From positions 1 through 37,148 of the forward strand of contig JABMPU010000046.1 of the NCBI GenBank assembly GCA_013203665.1: a DNA stretch of 37,148 bases, read 5' to 3'. This document shows, one piece after another, positions 8,483 through 16,129 of this stretch (positions are counted from its first letter, which is position 1; the number at the start of each line of letters is the position of its first letter). The notes under the pieces are model-generated. The model saw only the letters and a program-made list of their open reading frames with translations, was not told where the DNA came from and ran no database searches. This DNA comes from Armatimonadota bacterium. Its GTDB lineage: Bacteria; Cloacimonadota; Cloacimonadia; Cloacimonadales; TCS61. The position numbers and the translations under genes were made by a program.

Positions 8483-8950
8483 CCGGTTAGCTTGTTAGCA
8501 AATTAGCAATTTGGGGTGTGATAATGAGAGAATTAAGTAAATTAAAAGTTTGGGAAAAAGCACAAGAATTTGGTTTAGATATTTATGCAATAACTAAAAG
8601 TTTTCCAAAGGAAGAAATCTATAGAATTGCTAATCAGATTAGAAGAGCTGCTGTATCCATTCCAAACAATATTGCTGAAGGTTGTGGAAGAAAATCAAAA
8701 AAGGAATTATCCGATTTTTTAAACATTGCAATGGGTTCTGCTTCAGAAGTTGAATATCTTTTGTTGCTTTCTTATGATCTTCATTATTTAAAAGATAAAT
8801 ATCAAATGCTGAATGAGAATTTGATTGAAATAAGAAAAATGCTCAATGTCTTTATGCAAAAAATCAAAACAGATATTAATGAAAACTGAAATTAGTTAAA
8901 TGCTAACAAGCTAATTGCTAACAAGCTAATTGCTAATTGCTAATACGCTA
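8478..8950 (+). repeat. Cassette C: intact four-helix-bundle gene flanked by TTAGC-word inverted arms
   Basis: The left arm (8478-8508) reads TTAGCCGGTTAGCTTGTTAG and onwards. The right arm (8899-8950) is the best preserved of the three, with TGCTAACAAGCTAAT repeated. GCTAACAAGCTAA is the exact reverse complement of the left-arm TTAGCTTGTTAGC. The left arm overlaps the fprA stop codon; the right arm ends 9 bp before the ribosome-binding site of desulfoferrodoxin. Confidence 0.8.
8524..8889 (+). CDS. Four-helix bundle protein, 23S rRNA intervening-sequence (S23/IVP) family, copy 2
   Basis: A 121-residue paralogue of the gene at 6891 (MRELSKLKVWEKAQEF, NQIRRAAVSIPNNIAEG). The start at 8524 is set by alignment with copy 1 (both preceded by ATA); an upstream in-frame GTG at 8518 is unlikely. 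The N-terminal third has diverged from copy 1, but the rest is nearly identical, with 113 consecutive identical bases (8737-8849 versus 7104-7216). This points to recent recombination or gene conversion between the cassettes. Confidence 0.9.
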   Translation: MRELSKLKVWEKAQEFGLDIYAITKSFPKEEIYRIANQIRRAAVSIPNNIAEGCGRKSKKELSDFLNIAMGSASEVEYLLLLSYDLHYLKDKYQMLNENLIEIRKMLNVFMQKIKTDINEN

Positions 8951-8967
8951 AAAAAAAGGAGGATAAA

Positions 8968-9348
8968 ATGACTCAATTAAGAGAAATCTATTACTGTGAA
9001 AAATGCGGTAATGTCGTGGAAATCTTAAATGAAGGAGCACCGGCACTTGTTTGCTGTGGAGTTCCAATGGTAAAATTAGAAGCAAAAACAGAAGATGCTT
9101 CTACAGAAAAACACGTTCCTTATATCGAAGAGAAAGATGATGGTGTCTTGATTAAAGTCGGTCAAAATCAAGAACACCCAATGCTGGAAAATCATTACAT
9201 CAAATTCATTGAAATTCTTAGAAAAAACAAAATTTGCAAATTAGAGCTAAAACCCGGCGATAAACCCGAAGGATTCTTTCCTGTGAAAAAAGAAGAAATC
9301 ATCGAAGTGAGAGAATGGTGTAATTTACACGGATTGTGGAAAAGTTAA
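8968..9348 (+). CDS. dfx: Desulfoferrodoxin (2Fe superoxide reductase)
   Basis: A 126-residue superoxide reductase that converts superoxide to peroxide without making O2. The N-terminal desulforedoxin domain has C10-x2-C13 and C29-C30 (centre I). The neelaredoxin domain has the active-site iron ligands H49 (EKHVP), H70, H76, C118 and H121 (CNLHGLW), plus the conserved E47-K48. AGGAGG lies 6 nt before the start. It follows cassette C and would feed peroxide to the rubrerythrins downstream. Confidence 0.96.
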   Translation: MTQLREIYYCEKCGNVVEILNEGAPALVCCGVPMVKLEAKTEDASTEKHVPYIEEKDDGVLIKVGQNQEHPMLENHYIKFIEILRKNKICKLELKPGDKPEGFFPVKKEEIIEVREWCNLHGLWKS

Positions 9349-9352
9349 AGAA

Positions 9353-9459
9353 TTTGCAACGAACAATTACTAACAAATACAAACGAAAAAGGGAATTGTT
9401 TTTTAATTGGACTTTGATTAATTAAATTGTTTGTTTTGTTAGATTTAGTTAGTTGCAAA
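9353..9459. repeat. Long imperfect hairpin element
   Basis: The arm 9353-9384 (TTTGCAACGAAC ... CTAACAAATACAAAC) pairs with 9429-9459 (GTTTGTTTTGTTAG ... GTTGCAAA) over about 30 bp with a few mismatches. It separates dfx from the ferritin-like gene. It has the same architecture as the IVP cassettes (arms built of short words) but no ORF. Confidence 0.6.
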
Positions 9460-9482
9460 AATAAAAGAATCTGGAGGAAGTT

Positions 9483-10001
9483 ATGCAAAGTAGCTCAAAA
9501 CATATCAAATTAGCAATAGGAGCTATTCAATTAGAAATAGACGGCAGGAATTTTTTCCTGAAAGCAGTAGAAATGTCTCATAATAAACTGGGAAAAAAAA
9601 TGTTTCAGAAATTAGCAGATGATGAATTACGCCACCTGACTGATTTCAAAAAAATCTTTCGTCCAATTATCAAAGGTGAAGATTGGGATAAGTTAGTTGA
9701 AAGTGAAAATTCAAAAACAATTTCTCCAGTGATTAAAGAGTTAACTTCAAGATTGGAAAAAGCTGGTCGAGCTTCTGAAATTGAAGCAATAAAAATTGGT
9801 ATGGAACTTGAAAGAAAGGCAATTCATTTCTTTGAAGAGTTTAATAAAGAAATTGATGATGCACGAACAAAAGAAATTATTCTTAATATTTGCGATGAAG
9901 AACGATTTCATTATGATCTCTTACAGTCACAATATGATTCTGTGACGAATTCCGGTTTTTGGCTGGATGTTAGTGAATTTAGAATGGATGCAAGGTTTTA
10001 G
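9483..10001 (+). CDS. Ferritin-like/rubrerythrin-type di-iron protein without rubredoxin domain
   Basis: A 172-residue four-helix di-iron protein. Helix ligands are visible as two half-motifs: E18 and E48-x2-H51 (DDELRH), then a Glu in GMELERKAIHFF and EERFH near residues 139-143. The C-terminal sequence GFWLDVSEFRMDARF resembles the tail of small ferritin-family rubrerythrin relatives. GGAGG precedes the ATG by 5 nt. It probably reduces peroxide or stores iron transiently; with no rubredoxin domain, electrons would have to come from a partner such as the rubredoxin at 10749. Confidence 0.85.
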   Translation: MQSSSKHIKLAIGAIQLEIDGRNFFLKAVEMSHNKLGKKMFQKLADDELRHLTDFKKIFRPIIKGEDWDKLVESENSKTISPVIKELTSRLEKAGRASEIEAIKIGMELERKAIHFFEEFNKEIDDARTKEIILNICDEERFHYDLLQSQYDSVTNSGFWLDVSEFRMDARF

Positions 10002-10056
10002 TAAGAAATAAAAAATAACTGAACTAAATAAGTAAAAAAATAAATGGAGGATTAAA

Positions 10057-10590
10057 ATGAAATCAAAAGGCACAAAAACAGAAAAAAACTTATGGGACGC
10101 TTTTGCTGGTGAATCTCAAGCGAGAAACAAATACACCTATTTTGCAAAAGTGGCGAAAAAGGAAGGTTATGAACAGATTTCAGCTTTTTTCTTGGAAACT
10201 GCTGAAAATGAAAAAGAACATGCCAAGCTTCATTTCAAAGCTTTGAATGGAATTGGTAATACCATCGAAAACCTGAAAGAAGCTGCAGGTGGTGAAAATT
10301 ATGAATGGACAGAAATGTATCCAACCATGGCAAAAGAAGCACGCGCAGAAGGATTCAATGATATTGCTACCATGTTCGAAGGAATCGCTAAAGTTGAGAA
10401 AAGACACGAAGAAAGATACAAAAAATTGCTCGCTAATATCGAAGAAGGAAAGATTTTCAAGTTAAACGGAAAAGTTTTCTGGAAATGCCGAAATTGTGGA
10501 TACATTCACGAAGTAGAAGAAGCTCCCAAAATATGCCCTGTTTGCAATCATCCACAGGCGCATTTTGAGATTTGGATAGAAAATTATTAA
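10057..10590 (+). CDS. rbr: Rubrerythrin
   Basis: A 177-residue NADH-peroxidase-type protein. The N-terminal ferritin-like domain has E19 (GESQARNKY), E52-x2-H55 (ENEKEH) and a second pair of ligands in [21 protein letters not shown]. The C-terminal rubredoxin-type Fe(SCys)4 centre has CRNCGY and CPVC. AATGGAGG lies just upstream. It follows the ferritin-like gene by 55 bp and belongs to the same peroxide-removal set. Confidence 0.96.
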   Translation: MKSKGTKTEKNLWDAFAGESQARNKYTYFAKVAKKEGYEQISAFFLETAENEKEHAKLHFKALNGIGNTIENLKEAAGGENYEWTEMYPTMAKEARAEGFNDIATMFEGIAKVEKRHEERYKKLLANIEEGKIFKLNGKVFWKCRNCGYIHEVEEAPKICPVCNHPQAHFEIWIENY

Positions 10591-10596
10591 TATTTA

Positions 10597-10732
10597 GACG
10601 CAGATGAACGCAGATTTAATATGATAAAATTATGAAAAAATTAGATAGGATTTACAAAACAAAATAAAAAAATCTTGATTGTTAATCCTAAAAAGCATAA
10701 TATATCATAAATAATCAGGGGAAATCAGCGTC
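10597..10732. repeat. Long imperfect inverted repeat between rubrerythrin and rubredoxin
   Basis: The left arm (10597-10657) starts GACGCAGAT, has TATGATAAAATTATG and ends GGATTTACAA. The right arm (10680-10732), read in reverse complement, starts GACGCTGAT, has TATGATATATTATG and ends GGATTAACAA. The arms are over 50 bp with several mismatches. The fill of over 150 bp between the two genes is essentially this one hairpin. Confidence 0.6.
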
Positions 10733-10748
10733 AAAAAATGGAGGAAAA

Positions 10749-10889
10749 ATGCAAAAATATGTATGTGATGCATGTGGATATATCTATGATCCTGCTGAGA
10801 ACAACAATGTAGCATTCGACGATCTTCCCGAAGATTGGGTTTGCCCTGTGTGTGGTGTTGGTAAAGATATGTTCAGCCCGGTAGATTAA
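10749..10889 (+). CDS. Short rubredoxin (46 aa)
   Basis: An electron carrier with an Fe(SCys)4 centre: C6-x2-C9-G and C32-P-x-C35-G, with [12 protein letters not shown] typical of the family. TGGAGG precedes the ATG. The usual loop between the two Cys pairs is about seven residues shorter ([17 protein letters not shown]), as in the short rubredoxin of Desulfovibrio desulfuricans. It is the likely electron donor to the flavodiiron protein and to the rubrerythrin-type proteins around it. Confidence 0.95.
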   Translation: MQKYVCDACGYIYDPAENNNVAFDDLPEDWVCPVCGVGKDMFSPVD

Positions 10890-10900
10890 AAGATATCATA

Positions 10901-10960
10901 AAGCACTGAGACGCAAGGGTCACTTATCTTGTTAGACTTTGTGTCTTGGTGCCTTTGTGG
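10901..10960. repeat. Imperfect hairpin with dispersed word GTGTCTTGGTGCCTTTGTGG
   Basis: Left 10901-10918 (AAGCACTGAGACGCAAGG) pairs imperfectly with 10937-10956 (CTTTGTGTCTTGGTGCCTT). The 20-base right end at 10941-10960 recurs exactly at 26252-26271. In both places it ends just before a ribosome-binding site. Confidence 0.6.
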
Positions 10961-10981
10961 TCAAAAGGAGATGATATTTTT

Positions 10982-11470
10982 ATGGAAAATTTTTCAATTA
11001 ATGAAATTATTGAATTGGCAATTCAGATAGAAAAGAAAGGCTATACCTTTTATAATAAAGCTTTAGAAAGAAAAAATTTAAGTTCAAATTCTGCGGAACT
11101 CCTCAAAAAATTGCGTGATGATGAAATTGTTCACGAACAAACTTTTAAAAGGATGAGAACGAAATTGAATCGCGAGGAAATAACTCTATCAGGTGATTGG
11201 CAGGAAGTTTCAAGTTATTTGAGAACCATTTCCGATTCTCACATTTTCAGCAAAACTGACGCTGCAATAAAATTGGCAACATCTGCTTATGATGAAAAAG
11301 AACTTATTGAGAATGCAATCCAATTTGAGAAAGATACACTTCTGTTCTTTAATTCTATTTATGAAAAAATCGAGGACCAAGCTGTCAGAAAAATCCTGAA
11401 AAAAATAATTGAAGAAGAAGTCCTTCATGTAAAAAAACTAAAAAACCTTTTAACAATATCAGATGTATAG
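10982..11470 (+). CDS. Ferritin-like di-iron protein, tandem paralogue 1
   Basis: A 162-residue protein of the rubrerythrin/ferritin-like superfamily. It has IEKKGYTFY (ligand Glu), DDEIVHE (E-x2-H), FEKDTLLFF and EEEVLHVKK (E-x2-H), the four-helix di-iron pattern. The start at 10982 (MENFSINEIIE) matches the paralogue downstream; the longer in-frame reading would begin inside a dispersed repeat. GGAG lies 11 nt before it, which is rather far. Together with the next gene it is about 45% identical by eye. Substrate unknown; peroxide or O2 reduction is the family expectation. Confidence 0.8.
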   Translation: MENFSINEIIELAIQIEKKGYTFYNKALERKNLSSNSAELLKKLRDDEIVHEQTFKRMRTKLNREEITLSGDWQEVSSYLRTISDSHIFSKTDAAIKLATSAYDEKELIENAIQFEKDTLLFFNSIYEKIEDQAVRKILKKIIEEEVLHVKKLKNLLTISDV

Positions 11471-11521
11471 TAAAGATTAATAATAAAATTGACATAAAAA
11501 AAATTAAGGTTGGAGGAAATT

Positions 11522-12004
11522 ATGATATTTTTTTCAAAGAACGAGATTATTGAAATGGCAGTGAAAATAGAAAAACATGGTTTTGCTTTTTACGACAGAG
11601 CATTACAACGAAGTGATCTAAACAATGATGCAAAAAAACTTCTGCAAACGCTTCGTGATGAGGAAAAAGTGCATGAACAAATTTTTCTGAATTTGCGTGA
11701 GAAAATAGATAATTTTGATCTGAACAGTGATATAGACTGGGACGAAGCGAAATTATATATACAATCAATGGTGGATATTCATCTTTTCAGCCAACCTGAA
11801 AAGGCTATACAATTAGCTGCAAAAGCACGAGATATGAAAGATCTTGTTTCTAATGCCATCCAATTTGAAAAAGACACCCTGCTGTTTTTCTATTTTATTA
11901 AGAAGTTTGTTGCAAAAGAAAAATCAAAAAAAGCGATTGAAAACATTATCGATGAAGAAGTTTCTCATGTTGTTAAATTAAAAAAAATTCAAGATACTCT
12001 ATAA
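11522..12004 (+). CDS. Ferritin-like di-iron protein, tandem paralogue 2
   Basis: A 160-residue paralogue of the gene at 10982 (FSKNEIIEMAVKIEKHGFAFYDRAL; DEEKVHEQ; AIQFEKDTLLFF; DEEVSHVVKL). The start at 11522 is supported by TTGGAGGAAATT just before ATG; an upstream TTG is unlikely. A TTGACA at about 11489 in the short gap may be its own promoter. Conserved ligand residues suggest both copies are active. Confidence 0.82.
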   Translation: MIFFSKNEIIEMAVKIEKHGFAFYDRALQRSDLNNDAKKLLQTLRDEEKVHEQIFLNLREKIDNFDLNSDIDWDEAKLYIQSMVDIHLFSQPEKAIQLAAKARDMKDLVSNAIQFEKDTLLFFYFIKKFVAKEKSKKAIENIIDEEVSHVVKLKKIQDTL

Positions 12005-12021
12005 AAATAGTAGGTAAAAAA

Positions 12022-12525
12022 ATGAATTTAGATGCTTTATTTAAAATCTGTTATGGTTTATACATCGTAAGTTCCAAAAAAGGAAAAAAGATTAATGCAC
12101 AGCTTGCCAATACTGTTTTTCAAATTACACCTCAACCTGCAACGATTGCCATCAGTATTTCCAAACAAAACCTGACCCACGAATTCATAAAAGAAAGCAA
12201 GGTCTTTACAATCTCAATTATTTCCGATAAATGGACGATGATAGATATAGGGAGATTTGGGTTCAGAAGCGGAAGAGACATCGATAAATTTGCTGATTAT
12301 AATTACAAAATCGGGAAGAGTGGTGCTCCCATCGTGTTGGATAACACAGTAAGTTACATTGAATGTAAGGTAATTGATAGCCTGGATGCCGGAAGTCACA
12401 CGATCTTCCTGGGAGAAGTAACTGAAGCAGAAAATCTATCTGAGCTGAACCCGATGACTTACGATTATTATCACAAAGTTTTAAGAGGAAAAGAACCCAA
12501 GAACGCTCCCACTTTTCGGGGATAA
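12022..12525 (+). CDS. Flavoredoxin-type flavin reductase (FMN-binding split barrel)
   Basis: A 167-residue FMN-binding protein: MNLDALFKICYGLYIVSS, the TISIISDKW segment, FADYNYKIGKSGAPIV, and the ending YYHKVLRGKEPKNAPTF. That ending is typical of the flavin-reductase half of high-molecular-weight rubredoxin (Hrb), the NAD(P)H-dependent donor to flavodiiron proteins. Here the rubredoxin half is absent, and a separate rubredoxin gene lies 1.1 kb upstream. It probably passes electrons from NAD(P)H to rubredoxin and on to FprA and the rubrerythrins. It begins 17 bp after the ferritin-like paralogue. Confidence 0.85.
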   Translation: MNLDALFKICYGLYIVSSKKGKKINAQLANTVFQITPQPATIAISISKQNLTHEFIKESKVFTISIISDKWTMIDIGRFGFRSGRDIDKFADYNYKIGKSGAPIVLDNTVSYIECKVIDSLDAGSHTIFLGEVTEAENLSELNPMTYDYYHKVLRGKEPKNAPTFRG

Positions 12526-12601
12526 TAACATTTAAAAAATAAAAGTATTTACAATGATTCAACATGCTGATTTGCTGAATTTACTGAAAACGAGGAATAA
12601 T

Positions 12602-13492
12602 ATGAAAAAAAATATTATTGTAGCTGTATTGATTTTATCGATTTTACCGATTTTCTGTCAGGAATACAAGATCATTGATACCAAAATGAACAAAGAGATT
12701 GAATTAAAGGAAATGGCAGAAAGATTGGGTGAATTTGATGTTATCTTCTTTGGAGAATATCACGGGAATAAGATTTTACATTCCCTGGAAATTGAGCTTC
12801 TGAAGATGTTTTATCTCAACAACAAAAACCTGATCATTTCTCTGGAAATGTTTGAACGTGATGTACAGCCGGTATTGGATAAATATTTGAGTAATGAAAT
12901 TTCGGAAACGGATTTTCTGGCAGAATCGCGTCCCTGGTCGAATTACGAAACAGATTACAAACCTTTGATCGAATTTGCCAAAGAGAATGAACTGACGGTT
13001 GTGGCTGCCAATATCCCGCGCCGTTATGCTTCTATGATCAGCAAGCAGGGAATGAATGCACTTGATTCACTTTCGCAGGAAGAAAAGAAGTTCGTGGCCA
13101 GAAAACACAAAGTCTTTGATGATGAATATAAAGAACGCTTCATCCGGACGATGCAGAGCAACATGAAACACAGCAACAAAATGCCGTCCGGCATGATGAT
13201 GAATTTCGATCAGATCTATGCTGCTCAGTGCATCAAAGATGATACAATGGCAGAATCCATCTTAAAGTATCAGCGCATTCCGCCTCGCAGCAAAGTTATC
13301 CATTTCAACGGAGATTTCCACAGCAGGAAACACCTGGGTACTGCCCAGAAAATTCAGATTTTGGAGCCAATACTGAAAGTGGCTGTAATTGCTCCGATAT
13401 TGTGTGAAGATGAATTTACCTGGAAAGATGAAGACCTGCTGGAAGGTGAATTCCTGATATTGCTTAAAGATGAAATCTCAGAAGAAGAATGA
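12602..13492 (+). CDS. ChaN-like (DUF399) probable haem-binding, exported protein
   Basis: A 296-residue protein with an N-terminal signal (MKKNIIVAVLILSILPIFCQ). A Cys at the end of the signal could be lipidated, but the residue before it is Phe, which is poor for a lipobox. The body carries the ChaN/DUF399 blocks IFFGEYHGNKILHSLEIELL, ISLEMFERDVQPVLDKYL, AESRPWSNYETDYKPLIEF, ANIPRRYASM and HFNGDFHSRKHLG. ChaN homologues bind haem and have been linked to iron uptake. The start at 12602 has CGAGGAATAAT before it; the longer reading from 12554 lacks a ribosome-binding site. It is the last gene of the oxidative-stress island and converges on the type III res gene 17 bp away. Confidence 0.88.
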   Translation: MKKNIIVAVLILSILPIFCQEYKIIDTKMNKEIELKEMAERLGEFDVIFFGEYHGNKILHSLEIELLKMFYLNNKNLIISLEMFERDVQPVLDKYLSNEISETDFLAESRPWSNYETDYKPLIEFAKENELTVVAANIPRRYASMISKQGMNALDSLSQEEKKFVARKHKVFDDEYKERFIRTMQSNMKHSNKMPSGMMMNFDQIYAAQCIKDDTMAESILKYQRIPPRSKVIHFNGDFHSRKHLGTAQKIQILEPILKVAVIAPILCEDEFTWKDEDLLEGEFLILLKDEISEEE

Positions 13493-13509
13493 TATTCTTT
13501 ATAGTTTAT

Positions 13510-16095
13510 TTAAATAATATCAAACAATTCTCTTTTAAACTCGTTCTCATCTTCGGTATTATAAAAAGGAACTCCAATTATTTTATATTTATTCAGTTCA
13601 TTGAAAATCAGGATTTGGTCTTTATATTTTTTCTTTATCTCGATCAGAAAATCCTTTTTCCATTCATCTGCTTGCTGTAGGAATTTCCCTTTGGGTTCGA
13701 TAAATAATTGATAAGTTAGATTTTCACCATTTTTGTTTTTCAGGAATAAAACAAAATCGGGTTCAAAGGCTCTTCCGTCTTTGAAATTAAATATCTTAAA
13801 ATGCCGTTCATTTCTAATCAGATAAATTAAATCATATTTCTTCTGTAATTCGCTGATTTGTCTTGCAAAAAGTTTAACGAATGCCTTTTCTTCACTCGTT
13901 CCGAAATTTGCATTAAAAACATACCAATCTTTATCTTCAAGAAATTCTTCCTGACCATTTTCTCTTTCACTTCCTTTTTGGATTTTCAGTGTTTTATTAG
14001 AAAATATTTCGGAAATATTATTTGGCAGAAATTTATCTGTTCCTTTAAATTCTGTCAGGTTTCCTTTAATTTCATTTTCTATTTGATTTAGAAGTTCGAT
14101 CATTGCTGAAAATGTATGTTTATTAGAAAGAGCTTCCAAATCAGTTGTTAAACCTGTCATTGTTATTTCAATATCATTCAAATATTCTTTTCCGGAAATA
14201 AAATCATTAATCGAGTTGATATTTCTGAAATATCGTTTTAAAGAACTGAATTTGAAAAACTCATTTTTAGAGATCGCATTTTTAATAATATGCTTCTCAA
14301 AATCTTTTATTTTGAAATCTCTGCTTTCTTTTTTGATAAAATATGCGGAATTTTCTTCGGCGAGCAGATCACTTTCCTTTCCTTTTCCCGTGCGGATTTC
14401 ATAATGAATATTTTTCTTTTTAACACCGAAATCAGAAAAAGATTTTACATTTTCATATTCATTAACAACTTTTTTGTTGATGTAGATCAAACCTGTTTTG
14501 TAAAAACTCCTTTTCTTAAAATTATCCTTCAAGATCAATTCTTTTTCGATTTCATCATCATCGAGTAAACCTTCCTGTTTAAGAGCAGTTTTCAATTCGG
14601 AAATATATTTAACATCGTTCTGGCTGTGATAATGAAGTTCTTCCAGGATTCGCAGATCATTCTTTAGATCTCCGTCAAATTTCCTTTTGAATTTATCCTG
14701 ATCAGCAGCTAATTTAAAAGGAAAATATCTGGCACCCCGACCGATCAATTGTGCTTCGGAAATCGTTGTTTTGCCCGGTTTCCCGGCTTTTCCATCTCTA
14801 CTCGTATAAAGACGGACAATATCAAAAAGATTCAAAACATCCCAACCTTCATTTAATTTCTGCACGGCAAAGATCGCACGCAGTTGATTTTCTTTATCTT
14901 CAAGAGAATTCAGCATTAACTGGTATTTTTCTTTTTCATTCTCTCGATTTACATTCAAACATTTATTTTCGGAGAAATTTGATTTCAATTTGTTTACCAG
15001 TAAATTGGCTGAAATTCTGTTCTTATCAAAGAAGGTAAATGCTTTTTGGATCAATTTTACATTTGATTTTTCTTCGATGTTCTTTATCTCTTTTGCTGTT
15101 AGATGTTCGATAATATTATTAAAATTCTTCTGGTTTTGTTCTGATTGGGCAATTGTTCTCTGTGCTTTGAATAGAATTACCGGCTTAAGAAAAATTCCAT
15201 ATTTCCCGGCAACTTCCTGTCTGTATTGATTAAGAATGAGCGCCTGAATTATCCGTTCTTTTTCATCCAGATCTGCCTGCAGGATATTTACATCTTTGGA
15301 GAATCCGTCATTTCGGAATTCTTTGAGATCATACCTGAACAGGATTTTTGATTTATATTTTTTTTCAATGTTCTTATCCAGAAAATCCATTGTTGCTGTG
15401 AATTCCAGAAGCAGATTCTTCCTGTTTGCTCTGAAAATTTTTTCAACTGTATTTTCCCAACTCGGAATTAATTCGGTTTCTAATTGCTCATTATTTTTCG
15501 TTCTTGTTTGACTGTGATGAGCTTCATCTGAAAGCAAAACGATCTTCTTATTTTTAAAATCTTCAAAAGTTACCGCATTTTCCTTTTCCAGATGAAGGTC
15601 TCCATGCAGTTTCTGAATCGTGGTAAAACAAATATTGATCTCATTTTGATTAGCACCTTCAAAGTTATCGACTTTATTTATCTTGATTTGCTGATTGTTA
15701 AAAAATATCTTATCAGAAAACAGATATTTATGAGAAAGGACATTGAGAAAATTATCTTTCGTCTTTTCAATAATATTGGTAGAATTTACAAAAAACAGGA
15801 AATTACGATGACCTTTTTCAAATAGATACAAGATCAAACCTGCCATTATGAGTGTTTTTCCGCTGCCTGTTGCCATATTGAAAAGCAGATGGACTGGAGT
15901 TTCTTTGAATGAGAATTCTTTTTCAAAATAGCAGATAAACCTTTGGAAAGTTTCTGTCTGGTATGGTCTTAATTCAAAATTCGGGTTAATATTCTCTTTC
16001 AGATATTTTGGAATTTCGATTTCCTGGATATATCTTTTTCCGAATTCTAATAAGAGTTGTTCGTATAGATATTTATTGTAGTGCATATTATTCAA
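13510..16095 (-). CDS. Type III restriction enzyme, Res helicase/nuclease subunit
   Basis: An 861-residue superfamily-2 helicase-nuclease. Walker A MATGSGKT is at about 74-81, DEAH box LLSDEAHH near 190, motif III-like EFTAT, and motif VI QLIGRGARYFPF near 450. A C-terminal PD-(D/E)xK nuclease follows (FEPDFVLFLK ... LFIEPKGK, about 777-810). It acts with Mod: unmethylated sites drive ATP-dependent translocation and cleavage. The start at 16095 is TTG with AAGGA 9 nt before it; the next ATG is at 16086. It is the third gene of the mod-AAA-res operon; this gene order is unusual because mod and res normally adjoin. Confidence 0.95.
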   Translation of the reverse strand: MNNMHYNKYLYEQLLLEFGKRYIQEIEIPKYLKENINPNFELRPYQTETFQRFICYFEKEFSFKETPVHLLFNMATGSGKTLIMAGLILYLFEKGHRNFLFFVNSTNIIEKTKDNFLNVLSHKYLFSDKIFFNNQQIKINKVDNFEGANQNEINICFTTIQKLHGDLHLEKENAVTFEDFKNKKIVLLSDEAHHSQTRTKNNEQLETELIPSWENTVEKIFRANRKNLLLEFTATMDFLDKNIEKKYKSKILFRYDLKEFRNDGFSKDVNILQADLDEKERIIQALILNQYRQEVAGKYGIFLKPVILFKAQRTIAQSEQNQKNFNNIIEHLTAKEIKNIEEKSNVKLIQKAFTFFDKNRISANLLVNKLKSNFSENKCLNVNRENEKEKYQLMLNSLEDKENQLRAIFAVQKLNEGWDVLNLFDIVRLYTSRDGKAGKPGKTTISEAQLIGRGARYFPFKLAADQDKFKRKFDGDLKNDLRILEELHYHSQNDVKYISELKTALKQEGLLDDDEIEKELILKDNFKKRSFYKTGLIYINKKVVNEYENVKSFSDFGVKKKNIHYEIRTGKGKESDLLAEENSAYFIKKESRDFKIKDFEKHIIKNAISKNEFFKFSSLKRYFRNINSINDFISGKEYLNDIEITMTGLTTDLEALSNKHTFSAMIELLNQIENEIKGNLTEFKGTDKFLPNNISEIFSNKTLKIQKGSERENGQEEFLEDKDWYVFNANFGTSEEKAFVKLFARQISELQKKYDLIYLIRNERHFKIFNFKDGRAFEPDFVLFLKNKNGENLTYQLFIEPKGKFLQQADEWKKDFLIEIKKKYKDQILIFNELNKYKIIGVPFYNTEDENEFKRELFDII

Positions 16096-16129
16096 AATAA
16101 ATTATCCTTCTAAATTCAACGATTTTTTA

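Noticed and set aside
6891-8889. Diversity-generating retroelement, because IVP proteins resemble Avd
   Set aside because: No reverse transcriptase, no template/variable repeat pair with A-biased differences.
5841-8950. CRISPR array, because of short repeated words (TTAGC)
   Set aside because: Words are only about 5-13 bp, irregular and in inverted arms with no unique spacers; no cas genes.
13493-13509. Terminator between the ChaN-like gene and res
   Set aside because: Only a 6-bp AT-only inverted repeat (GATATT/AATATC) is present, too weak to call.
13858-15825. Several plus-strand ORFs opposite the res gene
   Set aside because: Phe/Leu/Ser-rich translations of an AT-rich gene's other strand, without ribosome-binding sites or domains.
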